Below are positions 1 to 10,700 of a stretch of 64,000 nucleotides of DNA, piece after piece; within the stretch, counting starts at the first letter, position 1, and the number at the start of each line of letters is the position of its first letter. The notes below the pieces were generated by a model, which was not told the DNA's origin, did no database searches, and saw only the letters and a list, made by a program, of their open reading frames with translations. The stretch spans positions 62,001-126,000 of the forward strand of contig JAWKNL010000013.1 in NCBI GenBank assembly GCA_041391725.1, read 5' to 3'. This DNA comes from JAGQVA01 sp041391725. GTDB lineage: Bacteria > Bacteroidota > Bacteroidia > J057. The translations under genes were made by a program, and so were the position numbers.

Positions 1-3000
1 GTTACATCAGGAACTGGTTCTGGTAAAAGCTTAACATATATATCCACCATTTTCAACCGTCTCTTTAAGAGTACTGGCAAGCCTGGCATAAAAGCTATTA
101 TCGTTTATCCATTGAATGCTCTCATTAATTCACAGGAATTGGCTTTAGTTGGTTTTGAGGAAAATTATAGAAAGCGAACAGGTAGCAGTTTCCCTTTTAC
201 GTATGCAAAATATACAGGTCAGGAAAAGCAAGAAGACAGGGATAAAGTGATTGCAAATCCACCCGATATTCTTCTTACCAACTATATGATGCTTGAATTA
301 TTGATGGTAAGAAAAACGGATGAGAGTTTAAGAAATTCATTCTTGGATAATATTGAATTTCTGGTATATGATGAGTTGCACGTATATAAAGGCAGACAGG
401 GTGCAGATGTTTCTCTTTTAAATCGAAGAATTAAAGCTGCTGCAAAGAATAAAGAGATCATTTGTATTGGTACATCAGCAACAATGGCAACTGGTTCGGT
501 TGATGTGCAAAAAAGTGAAGTCGTAAAAGTTGCTAATCGTTTCTTCGATGACAGTTTTCGTACTGATGACATTATCGTGGAATCACTGACATATTCCACA
601 AATGAAAATCTGCCAACACCGGATCAGCTTATTGATGCCTTTGATGCACCCATCAATGACCATTCAAGAAATGCCATACTTCAAAATCCCATCGCAATTT
701 GGTTGGAAAGAACTATTGCCATTCGAAATGAAGGTATTCATAAACGAAGAAATGAACCACAATCTCTAAAATCTATTGCTGCTACATTTTCTGAACTAAC
801 AGGCATTGGCACATCAGCCAGTGAGCAAAAGTTAATAGAGATATTAGTTTGGGCTGAATCACTGAACATACAAAGTGCTACGGACAAGAAAAAAGATACT
901 GTGTTGCCGTTTAAGTTGCATCAGTTTATATCTCAGACTGGCTATGTTTATGTGACACTTGAAGATTCCGATAAGCGGCATATAACTTTAGAGCCAAATC
1001 CATTTGTGAAGCTGGGGGCAGATGAAACCGAAGTTCCGGTCTATCAAACTGTCTTTAGCAGGGTAAGTGGTATTGAATTTATCTGCGTCAGAAAGGAATT
1101 TTGTGAATCCAAACTGGTATTTAGAGATTTTGATGAAAATCAGAATCCTAAAAACGATGATGACTTGAAAGCTAATGATGGCGTCAAAGTCAAGAAAGTA
1201 AAAAGCAGGAGTGCGGATGATTATAAAGATGGCTACATCTTATTCGATAAGGGTTATAATGTAGACATAAATGAATTTCTCGATTTGCTCCCTGCTGCAT
1301 GGAAAAACAAAGCTGGTGATAAAATAGACCCATCAAAAGAATTTTTGTTACCCAGAGAAATCTTTGTAACAAAAGATGGCTCTTTTTCTGACACACCTAA
1401 TGGTGGAGAAAAAGCCTGGTTTATTCCTGCCCCATTAATCTATGATCCAACTTGCGGACTTATTTATTTAGAACCAAAACTAAGCGAAAAGTCCAAGCTA
1501 ATTTCCTTAGGCAATGAGGGCCGTTCTACTTCTACAACACTCATAACACTTCAAACTTTGTTGGCTCTTTATAAGAAGTTTGGCTATCAAAATCTGAAGG
1601 AACAGAAGATATTGAGTTTCACCGACAATAGGCAAGATGCTTCCTTGCAAGCCGGGCATTTCAATGATTTCATCCAGGTAGTTCATTTGCGTTCAGCCAT
1701 TGAAAAAGTGTTGAATAGCAGCACAGAGCCATTAAAAATATCTGACTTAATATTCAAGGTGCAGGAAGCATTAAACCTGCCTGAAAAAGATTATGCAACC
1801 AACCCTGCCCCCAATCCTAATCGTCCGAATGAGGATAATCTTGAAGCACTCAGAAACTACATAGCTTATCGAATTATTCAGGATCTAAAAAGAGGCTGGC
1901 GATATATTTTACCGAACCTTGAGCAAACAGCACTCTTGGAAATAACCTATAAGAATATTGACCAGGATGTCGTTGATGAAACGCTGTGGAGCAATATCGA
2001 TTTGTTAAAGGATTGGCCAGTTGACAAGCGGAAGGAATTTGTACTGCAAGTGCTGAACTACTTCAGAAATATGTATGCAGTTGATTATGACATGCTGCGT
2101 TATGAAAACAGGTTACGGATTGAAGGTGAGTTAAATCAGCAATTGAACAAAGAGAAACTTTGGTCGTTAGACAAAGGTGAAAAACTGGATGCTCCCAATT
2201 TCCTCTCTGTGCAAGGGGCTGACAAAGCCACAAGAGAGACCTTTATTCAAAGTATAGGTCCATCCAGCAGATTGGCTCGTTACATCAAACACGAGTTTAG
2301 AAAAGATGGAAAAACTCCACCATCAGGAAATGATTATCATGTTTTCATGACTGCACTTTTGGATGCTTTGGTGGAAGCTCATTACTTGAAGAAAGTTAAT
2401 ATAAAAGCAGAAAAGGGTGACAAGGATGCCTACCAATTGATTCTTTCAAAGGTACTTTGGAAAAAAGGTGATTTGGCATCTGTAACAGCAGATAAAACTT
2501 CATTGATTACGCTTGATGATGAGATTAAGATTAAACCTCACCTCTACTTTCAAAAACTCTACCAGGAAGATTTTTCTAAACTGCCAAAATCATACATAGC
2601 AGCCGAACATACAGGTCAGATTAAAAACGAAGAAAAGATAGACAGAGAAGAGAAGTTTAATGAAGCAGTGGAACTTAGTGCATTGTATTGTTCTCCTACT
2701 ATGGAGTTGGGTATTGATATTTCATCACTTAACATCGTTCATATGCGCAATGTACCGCCAAGCCCTGCCAACTATGCACAGCGTAGTGGCCGTGCCGGGC
2801 GTAGTGGTCAATCTGCTTTGGTATTTACTTATGCTTCTAAAATGTCCCCACACGACAAACACTATTTCGCTAATCCGGTAAAAATGGTTGCCGGTGTGGT
2901 GCAGGCACCGAGAATTGACCTAACCAACGAAGAATTAATTCGTTCGCATATAAACGCAACCGTTCTTTCATTCCTGAATGCCGAAGAGTTTAAGCCTTCG

Positions 3001-4881
3001 TTGATTGACCTGATTGATATTGCAGGCGGAACCTACAAACTCAAACAAGACATTAAGGCAAAGTATCAGGACGTCATTGATGGCAGATTTGATGAGATAA
3101 AGAGAACTGTATTTGGGGTAATAAATGGAATTAAAGATTTACAAGAAACAAAATGGTATACAACGACTTGGTTGGATAAAGAAATAAAAGAGGTTCCCGC
3201 TAAACTTGAAAAAGCATTGCTGCGTTGGCGTAAAATGTACTTAGATGCATTACGTCAAATGAATGAAGCTCATGAAACGCAGATAAGTCCTGTAATCAAA
3301 GATGCTAGTATCAAATCCCTCGCTAAAATGTCTTACGCAAGAGCAAAAGACAGAAAGGATTTATTAGAGAATCAGTCTGATAAAATGAAAAATTCTTCAT
3401 TATCAGAGTTTTATACATTTCGCTACTTGGCTTCAGAAGGTTTTCTACCTGGTTACAACTTCACTCGTCTGCCTATTCGGGTTTTCCTTGGCGGCAAAGA
3501 CAGAAATGAAGCCATTTCAAGACCTCGTTTCATTGGATTGAAGGAGTTTGGTCCAAACAATCTTATTTATCACAATGGCGGTAAGTACAAGGTAAATCGT
3601 ATCACGCCAAATGATGTCTCTCTTGATCTCTCAGAAATCAAAATTTCAAAAGAGACCAACTACGCCTTTCTCGGAAAAGATGAAGGCAAAGGAAAAAATC
3701 AAGACCCTATCACCGGTGTTCCGTTTACTGCAAGCAATATTGAACTGTATCAGAATTTATTGGAATTAGAGGAAGCTCAATCTGAAAATTCCGAACGCAT
3801 TTCCTGTATGGAAGAGGTACGAACCTCTGAAGGGTACGTTACCGAATTGTACTTAAACTCCGCAGATAGCCTCCAGGATGCCACTAAAATAAAGTTGACT
3901 GTGGATGGCGATGAATTGATGAAGTTGTTTTATGCCCCTGCTGCCAAATTGATTCTACTCAATAAAAAATGGCGGAGAGGTAGAGATGATGGTTTTTTTA
4001 TTGGAACCAAGACGGGGTTCTTCAAAACAAAGAAGCAACTGGAAAAGTCAAATCCGGAAGAACCAATTCAAAACATCATGCTTTACACCTACGATACTTC
4101 TGATGTGCTGTACATACAACCGGTGAAATCGCTTGGGTTAACGGAGGAAGGCGTGATTACCATGCAGTATGCCTTAGAAAAAGCGATAGAAAGAATATAC
4201 AACATTGAGCCAATAGAGATTGATGCTAAACTCATGGGTGGCGGAGAGCATAAGAACATCATGTTGTATGAGTCCGCTGAAGGAAGTATTGGAGTGCTAA
4301 AAGATATTTCTCGAAATCCTGTAAAACTTCGTGAGATTTTTCTTGAAGCATATGATATATGTGGATACGATTACAAGACAAAGCAAGACAAAGATAAAAG
4401 CAGAGTAAAAGCCAGTTACGATGACTTGCTCTCTTATTACAACCAAATGGATCATAGCAAAATTGATCGCCGTTCTATCATCGAAGCATTGGAATTGTTG
4501 ATTGTATCAAATCCTGATGATACCATTGGGGGAACATACGAAGAGAAATACGAAGAATTGAAGAAAGGACTGCATCACCGTAGTCCCGGTGAAAAAACAC
4601 TATTGGATTATTTGTATCAGAACGGTTACCGCCTACCCGATTTCACAAATCACAATATGGAGCAGTTTTATGTGCAGCCCGATTTTGTGTATGAAAAGGA
4701 AAATGCATTGATTTTTGTGGATGGCGGTATTCACAAGAAATCTATCGTGAAAGCGGATGATGACAAGAAGCGGAAAACCATTGAACTGGCAGGATTCGAT
4801 GTGTTAGTATGGGATGAAACAGCCGAAGAGGTATCCTCATTTGTAACAAGAAGACAAGACATTTTTAGAAAAGTACGTTAA
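1..4881 (+). CDS. Giant SF2 helicase with DUF1998 region and C-terminal Vsr/DUF559-like nuclease domain (DISARM DrmA/DrmB-like), 5' partial
   Basis: The reading frame is open from base 1, so the N-terminus lies outside the window; 1626 codons are visible. Seen: Walker A GTGSGKS (residues 4-10), motif Ia YPLNAL, DELH box (124-127), SAT motif (159-161), FTDNRQDAS (540-548) and motif VI QRSGRAGR (927-934), the layout of YprA/DrmA-type DEAD helicases. Around residues 1390-1440 a DUF1998-like stretch occurs (LYESAEGSIG), the hallmark of DrmB. The last about 80 residues contain PDF (1560-1562) and VDGGIH (1573-1578), resembling Vsr/DUF559 endonucleases. I see no DUF1998 zinc-cysteine cluster. A SNF2 helicase and an adenine methyltransferase follow directly, which suggests a DISARM-related defence operon. 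The AT-rich composition differs from later genes and hints at transfer. Inference: it translocates on foreign DNA and may cut it. The helicase call is firm; the nuclease call is moderate. Confidence 0.88.
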   Translation, partial: VTSGTGSGKSLTYISTIFNRLFKSTGKPGIKAIIVYPLNALINSQELALVGFEENYRKRTGSSFPFTYAKYTGQEKQEDRDKVIANPPDILLTNYMMLELLMVRKTDESLRNSFLDNIEFLVYDELHVYKGRQGADVSLLNRRIKAAAKNKEIICIGTSATMATGSVDVQKSEVVKVANRFFDDSFRTDDIIVESLTYSTNENLPTPDQLIDAFDAPINDHSRNAILQNPIAIWLERTIAIRNEGIHKRRNEPQSLKSIAATFSELTGIGTSASEQKLIEILVWAESLNIQSATDKKKDTVLPFKLHQFISQTGYVYVTLEDSDKRHITLEPNPFVKLGADETEVPVYQTVFSRVSGIEFICVRKEFCESKLVFRDFDENQNPKNDDDLKANDGVKVKKVKSRSADDYKDGYILFDKGYNVDINEFLDLLPAAWKNKAGDKIDPSKEFLLPREIFVTKDGSFSDTPNGGEKAWFIPAPLIYDPTCGLIYLEPKLSEKSKLISLGNEGRSTSTTLITLQTLLALYKKFGYQNLKEQKILSFTDNRQDASLQAGHFNDFIQVVHLRSAIEKVLNSSTEPLKISDLIFKVQEALNLPEKDYATNPAPNPNRPNEDNLEALRNYIAYRIIQDLKRGWRYILPNLEQTALLEITYKNIDQDVVDETLWSNIDLLKDWPVDKRKEFVLQVLNYFRNMYAVDYDMLRYENRLRIEGELNQQLNKEKLWSLDKGEKLDAPNFLSVQGADKATRETFIQSIGPSSRLARYIKHEFRKDGKTPPSGNDYHVFMTALLDALVEAHYLKKVNIKAEKGDKDAYQLILSKVLWKKGDLASVTADKTSLITLDDEIKIKPHLYFQKLYQEDFSKLPKSYIAAEHTGQIKNEEKIDREEKFNEAVELSALYCSPTMELGIDISSLNIVHMRNVPPSPANYAQRSGRAGRSGQSALVFTYASKMSPHDKHYFANPVKMVAGVVQAPRIDLTNEELIRSHINATVLSFLNAEEFKPSLIDLIDIAGGTYKLKQDIKAKYQDVIDGRFDEIKRTVFGVINGIKDLQETKWYTTTWLDKEIKEVPAKLEKALLRWRKMYLDALRQMNEAHETQISPVIKDASIKSLAKMSYARAKDRKDLLENQSDKMKNSSLSEFYTFRYLASEGFLPGYNFTRLPIRVFLGGKDRNEAISRPRFIGLKEFGPNNLIYHNGGKYKVNRITPNDVSLDLSEIKISKETNYAFLGKDEGKGKNQDPITGVPFTASNIELYQNLLELEEAQSENSERISCMEEVRTSEGYVTELYLNSADSLQDATKIKLTVDGDELMKLFYAPAAKLILLNKKWRRGRDDGFFIGTKTGFFKTKKQLEKSNPEEPIQNIMLYTYDTSDVLYIQPVKSLGLTEEGVITMQYALEKAIERIYNIEPIEIDAKLMGGGEHKNIMLYESAEGSIGVLKDISRNPVKLREIFLEAYDICGYDYKTKQDKDKSRVKASYDDLLSYYNQMDHSKIDRRSIIEALELLIVSNPDDTIGGTYEEKYEELKKGLHHRSPGEKTLLDYLYQNGYRLPDFTNHNMEQFYVQPDFVYEKENALIFVDGGIHKKSIVKADDDKKRKTIELAGFDVLVWDETAEEVSSFVTRRQDIFRKVR

Positions 4882-4886
4882 GCACT

Positions 4887-7652
4887 ATGATTGACAGCAA
4901 ATTAAAAAAACCGGGCAAACTGGTAAAGTTCAGAGGCAGACGATGTGTGGTTCAGCCATCATCCGATAATGAAATCATATTGCTGAAACCCTTGGGGGGG
5001 GCAGATGATGAAATGATTTCTGTATTTGAACCTATCCTGCAACCTTTTGATAAATTTGAAGACGATCATTTTGAATTACCTGTCAAAACGGACTTGGATA
5101 GTTTCCTTACTGCCAAACTGCTATATGATGCCGCAAGGCTTTCATTCCGGCAGGTAAGTGGCCCTTTTCGCTGCATGGGAAAGCTATCTTTTCGTCCCCG
5201 TTCTTATCAGTTGGTTCCTTTGATAATGGCTTTGAAGCAGCCGGTTACCAGGTTGCTGATTGCAGATGATGTGGGTATTGGTAAAACTATTGAGGCCATC
5301 CTGATTTTACGGGAGTTGTTGGAAAGAGGAACCATCAAGTCTTTTGCCGTTTTATGTCCTCCGCATTTGTGTGAGCAATGGCAAAAAGAATTTGCAGACA
5401 AATTAGATATAGATGCTGTTATCATCCGGTCAAGTACCGTAGCTGCATTGGAAAGAAAGATTGTTGGGGATGATACATTGAATGTGTTCAATTATTACCC
5501 TTACCAGGTAGTGTCCATTGACTATGTGAAAAATGGTTCTACAAAGATGCCGGCTTTTTTAAAGGATGTTCCTGATCTGGTGATTGTAGATGAAGCTCAC
5601 ACCTGCACTAAAAACATTGATGTAAACAAGAAAAGTCAAAGCCAGCAACGCTATGAACTGTTGGAAAAGATAGCTGCTAAAGACCAACAGCATTTGGTGC
5701 TATTGACTGCCACACCACACAGTGGAAAAGACGGTGAGTTTAAATCCTTGTTGGGACTGGTAAATCCCGAATTTGAAAGCTACAATTTTTCAGACCTGAC
5801 TACCTCCGAAAAAAGAAAAGTGGCCGCCCACTTCATACAGCGCAAAAGAAAAAACATTGAGAAATGGCTGGATGAAGAAACACCCTTTCCAAAGCGAACT
5901 ACTGAAGAATTACCCTATACCCTTTCTGCCTCATCAGATTATTACAAACTCTATCAGGATGTATTAAAATTTGCAAGGGGCATAAACACCGAAGGCGTTA
6001 CAGAAAATAAGGCCCGTATCAAATATTTTGCTGCACTTTCCCTACTGAGAGGGGTAATGAGCAGCCCGGCAGCAGGTTTTGAAATGTTGCAAAAAAGAAA
6101 ATCAAGGCTAATCGAACAAGATGATGTTACCGCAGAAGATGTAAAGGAAAATCCAGTTGTAGAGAAATGGGATGAGCAAAGCGATACGGAACAGGTGGAA
6201 ATAATTGACCGTGCCGGTCTGACAGAATCCGAGTGGAACCTATTGCATCGCCTTGCTCAAAAGGCTGCTGAGTTAACCAATATTGGCAAAGACCAAAAAG
6301 TCAAACGCTGTGCAGAGCAAATTAAGGTTTGGATTAACAAAGGTCAAAGCCCTATTGTATTTTGTCGCTTCATCGCCACTGCACAATATGTGGCCAGGAT
6401 TCTGAAAGAGTACCTTCCTAAGAATGTAGATGTAAGGGCTATCACTAGCGAATTAAGTGATGAGGAACGCAGAGAGAAAATTGATGAAATGGCGAAAAGC
6501 CAAAGGCGGGTGTTGGTGGCTACGGACTGTTTAAGTGAAGGTATTAACCTACAAGATAAATTCAATGCCATACTGCATTATGATTTGCCCTGGAATCCCA
6601 ACCGTTTGGAACAAAGAGAAGGTCGTGTGGATCGGTACGGACAACCGGGATGGATAGATAAGGATGGCAACCACCAAAACACTATTTATGTGAAGGTTTT
6701 GTTTGGCGAAGACAATCCGATTGATGTTGTGGTACTCAAAATTATTATTGAAAAAATACAACGTATTCAAAACATATCCGGTGTAAGCATTGCATTGGCG
6801 GATGATAATCGTTCTGTAATAGATAAGGTACTGAAGGAAGTGTTATTTGATCCTGATAAGGCTAAAAATCGCTTTGGAAAGCAATTGAGGTTAGATTTTG
6901 GAGGAAGTCCTGAATTAGACGAACTGGATGCTGAGATTACCAATGAGATTGAGGCTGCCAGGGAAAAGGCAGAGAAAATCCGTTCCATTTTTGCCCATGA
7001 GACCATCATGCCAGAGGAGGTGCAAAAAGACCTGCATGAGGTGGATGAAGCTATTGGTGACGTGGCTACTCTCGAAGCATTTGTAATTGCAGCCTCAAAG
7101 TTATTGGGTGCAAACTTTGAAACGGTTGAAGGCGGTTACATCTTCAGAAAACTGAACATGGACGAATGGATGGCATCTGCCTTAGGGCAGGGTGATAAAA
7201 TCCACATTTCGTTTCAGTCACCCACACCACAAGGTTTCCGCTACATTGGCCGCAATCATCGCTTTGTAGAACAGTTGTGCCACCGCATTATTGCCAACTC
7301 ATTGGATCAGGAACGAAAAGGGAATAAAGCTGCAAGAGCTTCTGTTTTCCGCACCGATGCTGTATCAATACAAACTACCTTAATACAATTCCGTGTTCGC
7401 AATGTAATTCGTGAAGTAAGCAAACAACACGAAATGGTATCAGAAGAAATGTTCCTCTGGGGCTACGAGCAAACACCGGATGGCATCAATGCGTTGGATA
7501 TTGATCGCTGCAAAGAATTATTGCATTCCTCAAATGCTTTAGACCTCAGCATTGAAAGGCAGGAACTCATATTTGAAAAGGAGCTCGAACATTTCAAACA
7601 ACTGCATCCTGATTTCAAAAGGTGGTTGAAAAGCGTTCGTATGAGTTGGTGA
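4887..7652 (+). CDS. SNF2-family helicase, DrmD-like, probably frameshifted at its 3' end
   Basis: The ATG lies 5 bases after the preceding stop, so the genes are probably cotranscribed. Seen: an SH3-like N-terminus, Walker A DDVGIGKT (residues 127-134), DEAH box (235-238), and motif VI EQREGRVDRYGQ (575-586), typical of the HepA/RapA-type SNF2 helicases called DrmD in class 1 DISARM. The frame stops at 7652, but another frame carries on from about 7619 to a TAA at 7766-7768 and encodes PPDILGVYVLIP, which looks like the usual C-terminus of this family. One extra A in the run at 7617-7620 would join the two and add roughly 40 residues. It is therefore either a natural frameshift or a homopolymer error. 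The role, ATP-driven remodelling or translocation on DNA with the flanking helicase and methyltransferase, is inferred from family and context. Confidence 0.9.
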   Translation: MIDSKLKKPGKLVKFRGRRCVVQPSSDNEIILLKPLGGADDEMISVFEPILQPFDKFEDDHFELPVKTDLDSFLTAKLLYDAARLSFRQVSGPFRCMGKLSFRPRSYQLVPLIMALKQPVTRLLIADDVGIGKTIEAILILRELLERGTIKSFAVLCPPHLCEQWQKEFADKLDIDAVIIRSSTVAALERKIVGDDTLNVFNYYPYQVVSIDYVKNGSTKMPAFLKDVPDLVIVDEAHTCTKNIDVNKKSQSQQRYELLEKIAAKDQQHLVLLTATPHSGKDGEFKSLLGLVNPEFESYNFSDLTTSEKRKVAAHFIQRKRKNIEKWLDEETPFPKRTTEELPYTLSASSDYYKLYQDVLKFARGINTEGVTENKARIKYFAALSLLRGVMSSPAAGFEMLQKRKSRLIEQDDVTAEDVKENPVVEKWDEQSDTEQVEIIDRAGLTESEWNLLHRLAQKAAELTNIGKDQKVKRCAEQIKVWINKGQSPIVFCRFIATAQYVARILKEYLPKNVDVRAITSELSDEERREKIDEMAKSQRRVLVATDCLSEGINLQDKFNAILHYDLPWNPNRLEQREGRVDRYGQPGWIDKDGNHQNTIYVKVLFGEDNPIDVVVLKIIIEKIQRIQNISGVSIALADDNRSVIDKVLKEVLFDPDKAKNRFGKQLRLDFGGSPELDELDAEITNEIEAAREKAEKIRSIFAHETIMPEEVQKDLHEVDEAIGDVATLEAFVIAASKLLGANFETVEGGYIFRKLNMDEWMASALGQGDKIHISFQSPTPQGFRYIGRNHRFVEQLCHRIIANSLDQERKGNKAARASVFRTDAVSIQTTLIQFRVRNVIREVSKQHEMVSEEMFLWGYEQTPDGINALDIDRCKELLHSSNALDLSIERQELIFEKELEHFKQLHPDFKRWLKSVRMSW

Positions 7653-7782
7653 ATGCCCACACACGTTTTGCCAGGTATATAGGTGCGAAAAGATTTGAAG
7701 CCGTTACACCAGTATTGCCTCCCGACATTTTAGGTGTATATGTTTTAATTCCCAATCCTAAAATCTAAACCAGGCAAACAGT

Positions 7783-10700
7783 ATGAATTTCCCATCCATA
7801 GACATACAGGGTTCCATCCTCTCCACCGACTTGCTGGCCAAAATCCGCAGCGAGCAGGCAACCTTTCAGCAGGGTAAAGATTTCCATCCCGATTTCACCA
7901 ATGCCAAACTGAAAGATGAAATCAGTCTGGCATGGCAGGAAGCCAAGGGCCAATGGACCATTTTTAAAAGTAAACTCGCACGACTCAAAGAGGGCGAAAC
8001 AGGTACTACCGAAACCCGTAACTTCTGGATTTCACCTTTGCTCACCAATCTGGGTTATAACCTCACGTTCAATCGCCAATCAGAAGAACTCAACGGCAAA
8101 TCTTTTCCAATAGGTTACCGTGATAGTAGCCTTGATAATTTCCCTTTATATGTAGGCGGTTACCACGAGTCGCTGGACAAGCGACCGGAGAATAAACAAC
8201 TCCGGGTATCTCCTCATGCCATGCTGCAGGAGTACCTCAATTACAGTGAGCATTTGTATGGCCTAGTGACCAATGGCCGCCAGTTGCGCTTGCTGAGGGA
8301 TGCCAGCCGTATTACCCGCCTGAGTTATGTGGAGTTCAATCTGGAGAAAATGATGGAAGAGGATATGTACTCCGATTTCGTCATTCTCTACCGGGTACTG
8401 CATGCCAGCCGCATGCCCCGTAAGATTGATCAGGGGGCAGAAAGTATTGTTGAAAAATACCATCAGGAAGGCCTGGCAGCTGGCAGCACTATACGCAGTA
8501 AACTGGGCGATGCCGTAAAGGGAGCCATTTTACGTTTAGCCAATGGCTTTATCAATCATCCCAACAATAACGGGCTAAGAGCGGCCTCAGCTTTAGGCAC
8601 GCTCGATGCAGAGGAATACTACCGCCACCAGTTGCGGATCATTTACCGCTTACTTTTTTTGTTTGTCATTGAAGAGCGCAACCTGGTGTATGCTGATAGC
8701 AAAACCCCCGAAACCAAACGTTTTAGCCAAATCTATTTCAATTATTACAGCCTGCTACGGTTACGGAAATTAGCCAGAAAAATACTTCCACCCGAGGCCG
8801 ACCGCCATTACGATTTATGGCAAGGCCTTATCAGTACCTTCTCCTTATTCGAGAAAAAAGAAATAGGTGAAAAGCTCGGTATCATGGCTTTGCAGGGCGA
8901 TTTGTTTGGCTACCATGCCATCAGCAACAGCCAATATGATTTGCACCGTTGCTACCTGAGCAATGCGGTATTGCTGAGTATCATCAAATCACTCAGCTAT
9001 TTTGAAAATGATAATGGCGTATTGATAGCGGTAAACTATGGCGGACTGGATGTGGAAGAATTTGGCTCCGTGTACGAAGGTTTGCTGGAACTGAAATTAG
9101 GTATCAAGAAAGTTGAAGGCAGCGAACAATACAGTTGTATTTTCGATAATAGCGACGAGCGGGGCAAAAGCGGCAGCCACTATACGCCTGAAGAGCTTGT
9201 GCAACCGCTGATAAAGCATTCACTGGAATATTTGATTGAAGACCGCATAAAACCCTACCAACAGAAAAAGGCAACCAAAGAAAGCACCATCCAGTCGCTC
9301 TTGGGTTTGAAAATTGCCGATGTGGCCTGCGGTAGTGGCCATATCCTGTTAAGTGCAGCCCGCAGGTTGGCTTTGGAAATAGCCAGGGTACAGACAGAAG
9401 AAGAGCAACCCAACCCCACTTCTATCCGCAAAGCCATGAAGGACGTGGTGCGCAACTGTATCTATGGCGTAGATAAAAACCCATTGGCCGTAGAGCTATG
9501 TAAAATTGCTCTCTGGCTGGAAGCCTACAACCCCGGTGAACCACTGAACTTTCTGGACCACCACATTAAATGTGGCGATGCTATTGTGGGCCTGGCACAC
9601 CGCAGCGAATTAGAAAAAGGCATAGCCGATGAAGCCTTTAAAACGCTGCCCGGTGATGACAAGGCCATTGCCAAAACATGGCGGGATAAAAATGTAAAAG
9701 AGCGCAAAGAAAGGGTTGATAAATCGTTACAGCTAAAAGCCGAGTTTGAAAAAACCACTGAAAACTCTGTGCAGGAAGCCATGGCAGAATACAAAACCTT
9801 TAACCAACTGCCCGAAACCACCCCCGATGAAATAGAACGCAAAGCAAAGGCCTATAAAAAATTTATTGATGGTAAGGGCTTTACCTTCTTAAAGGCTCTT
9901 GCCGATACACAAGTAGCCCAATTCTTTATTCCTAAAACAGATGCCAATAAAGATTACCTAATGACGGACAGGGAATACCGACGTATTTTGAGTGGTTATG
10001 GAGGCTGGACGGGTAAGGCTACCTCATTGGCAACAGCCGTAGCCCATGAGCAGAGGTTCTTTCATTGGTTTATTGAGTTTCCTGAAGTGTTTAGTGAAGG
10101 AGGTTTTGATTGTGTCTTGGGAAATCCGCCGTTTTTACATAATCAAAAACTCAGCAGTACTTATGGAAATCGGTACTTAGAATTTATCAAATTTGAGTAT
10201 TATCCAATTGGAGCGGTTGACTTAGTTACCTATTTCTTCAGACGTATTTTTGATATCATCAATCGTAAAGGTTTTTTATCTCTTATTTCTACCAACACTA
10301 TTTCACAAGGTGATGCAAGGGTTGGAGGTTTAGATACTATAATTAGCCAACAAGGAAATATAATTCATGCGATTAAGAGTATGAAGTGGCCAGGAAATGC
10401 AGCGGTTGAGATATCACTTGTTACAGTTTTCAAAGGTATCTGGAGCAAACAACGAATGTTGAATCTAAAAGAAGTAGAAAAAATTACTTCTTTTTTAGAT
10501 GATGCAGAAAACTATTTAAATCCGTTTGTCTTGAAAAGTAACATTGATAAAAGTTTTCAAGGAAGCATTCTCTTAGGAAAAGGATTTATTCTAAATGAAG
10601 AAGAAAAAAATAATCTTATTGATAAAAACTTAAAGAATCAGGATGTTATTTTTCCGTATTTAAATGGAGAAGATTTGAATAACAGTCCCACACAATCCGC

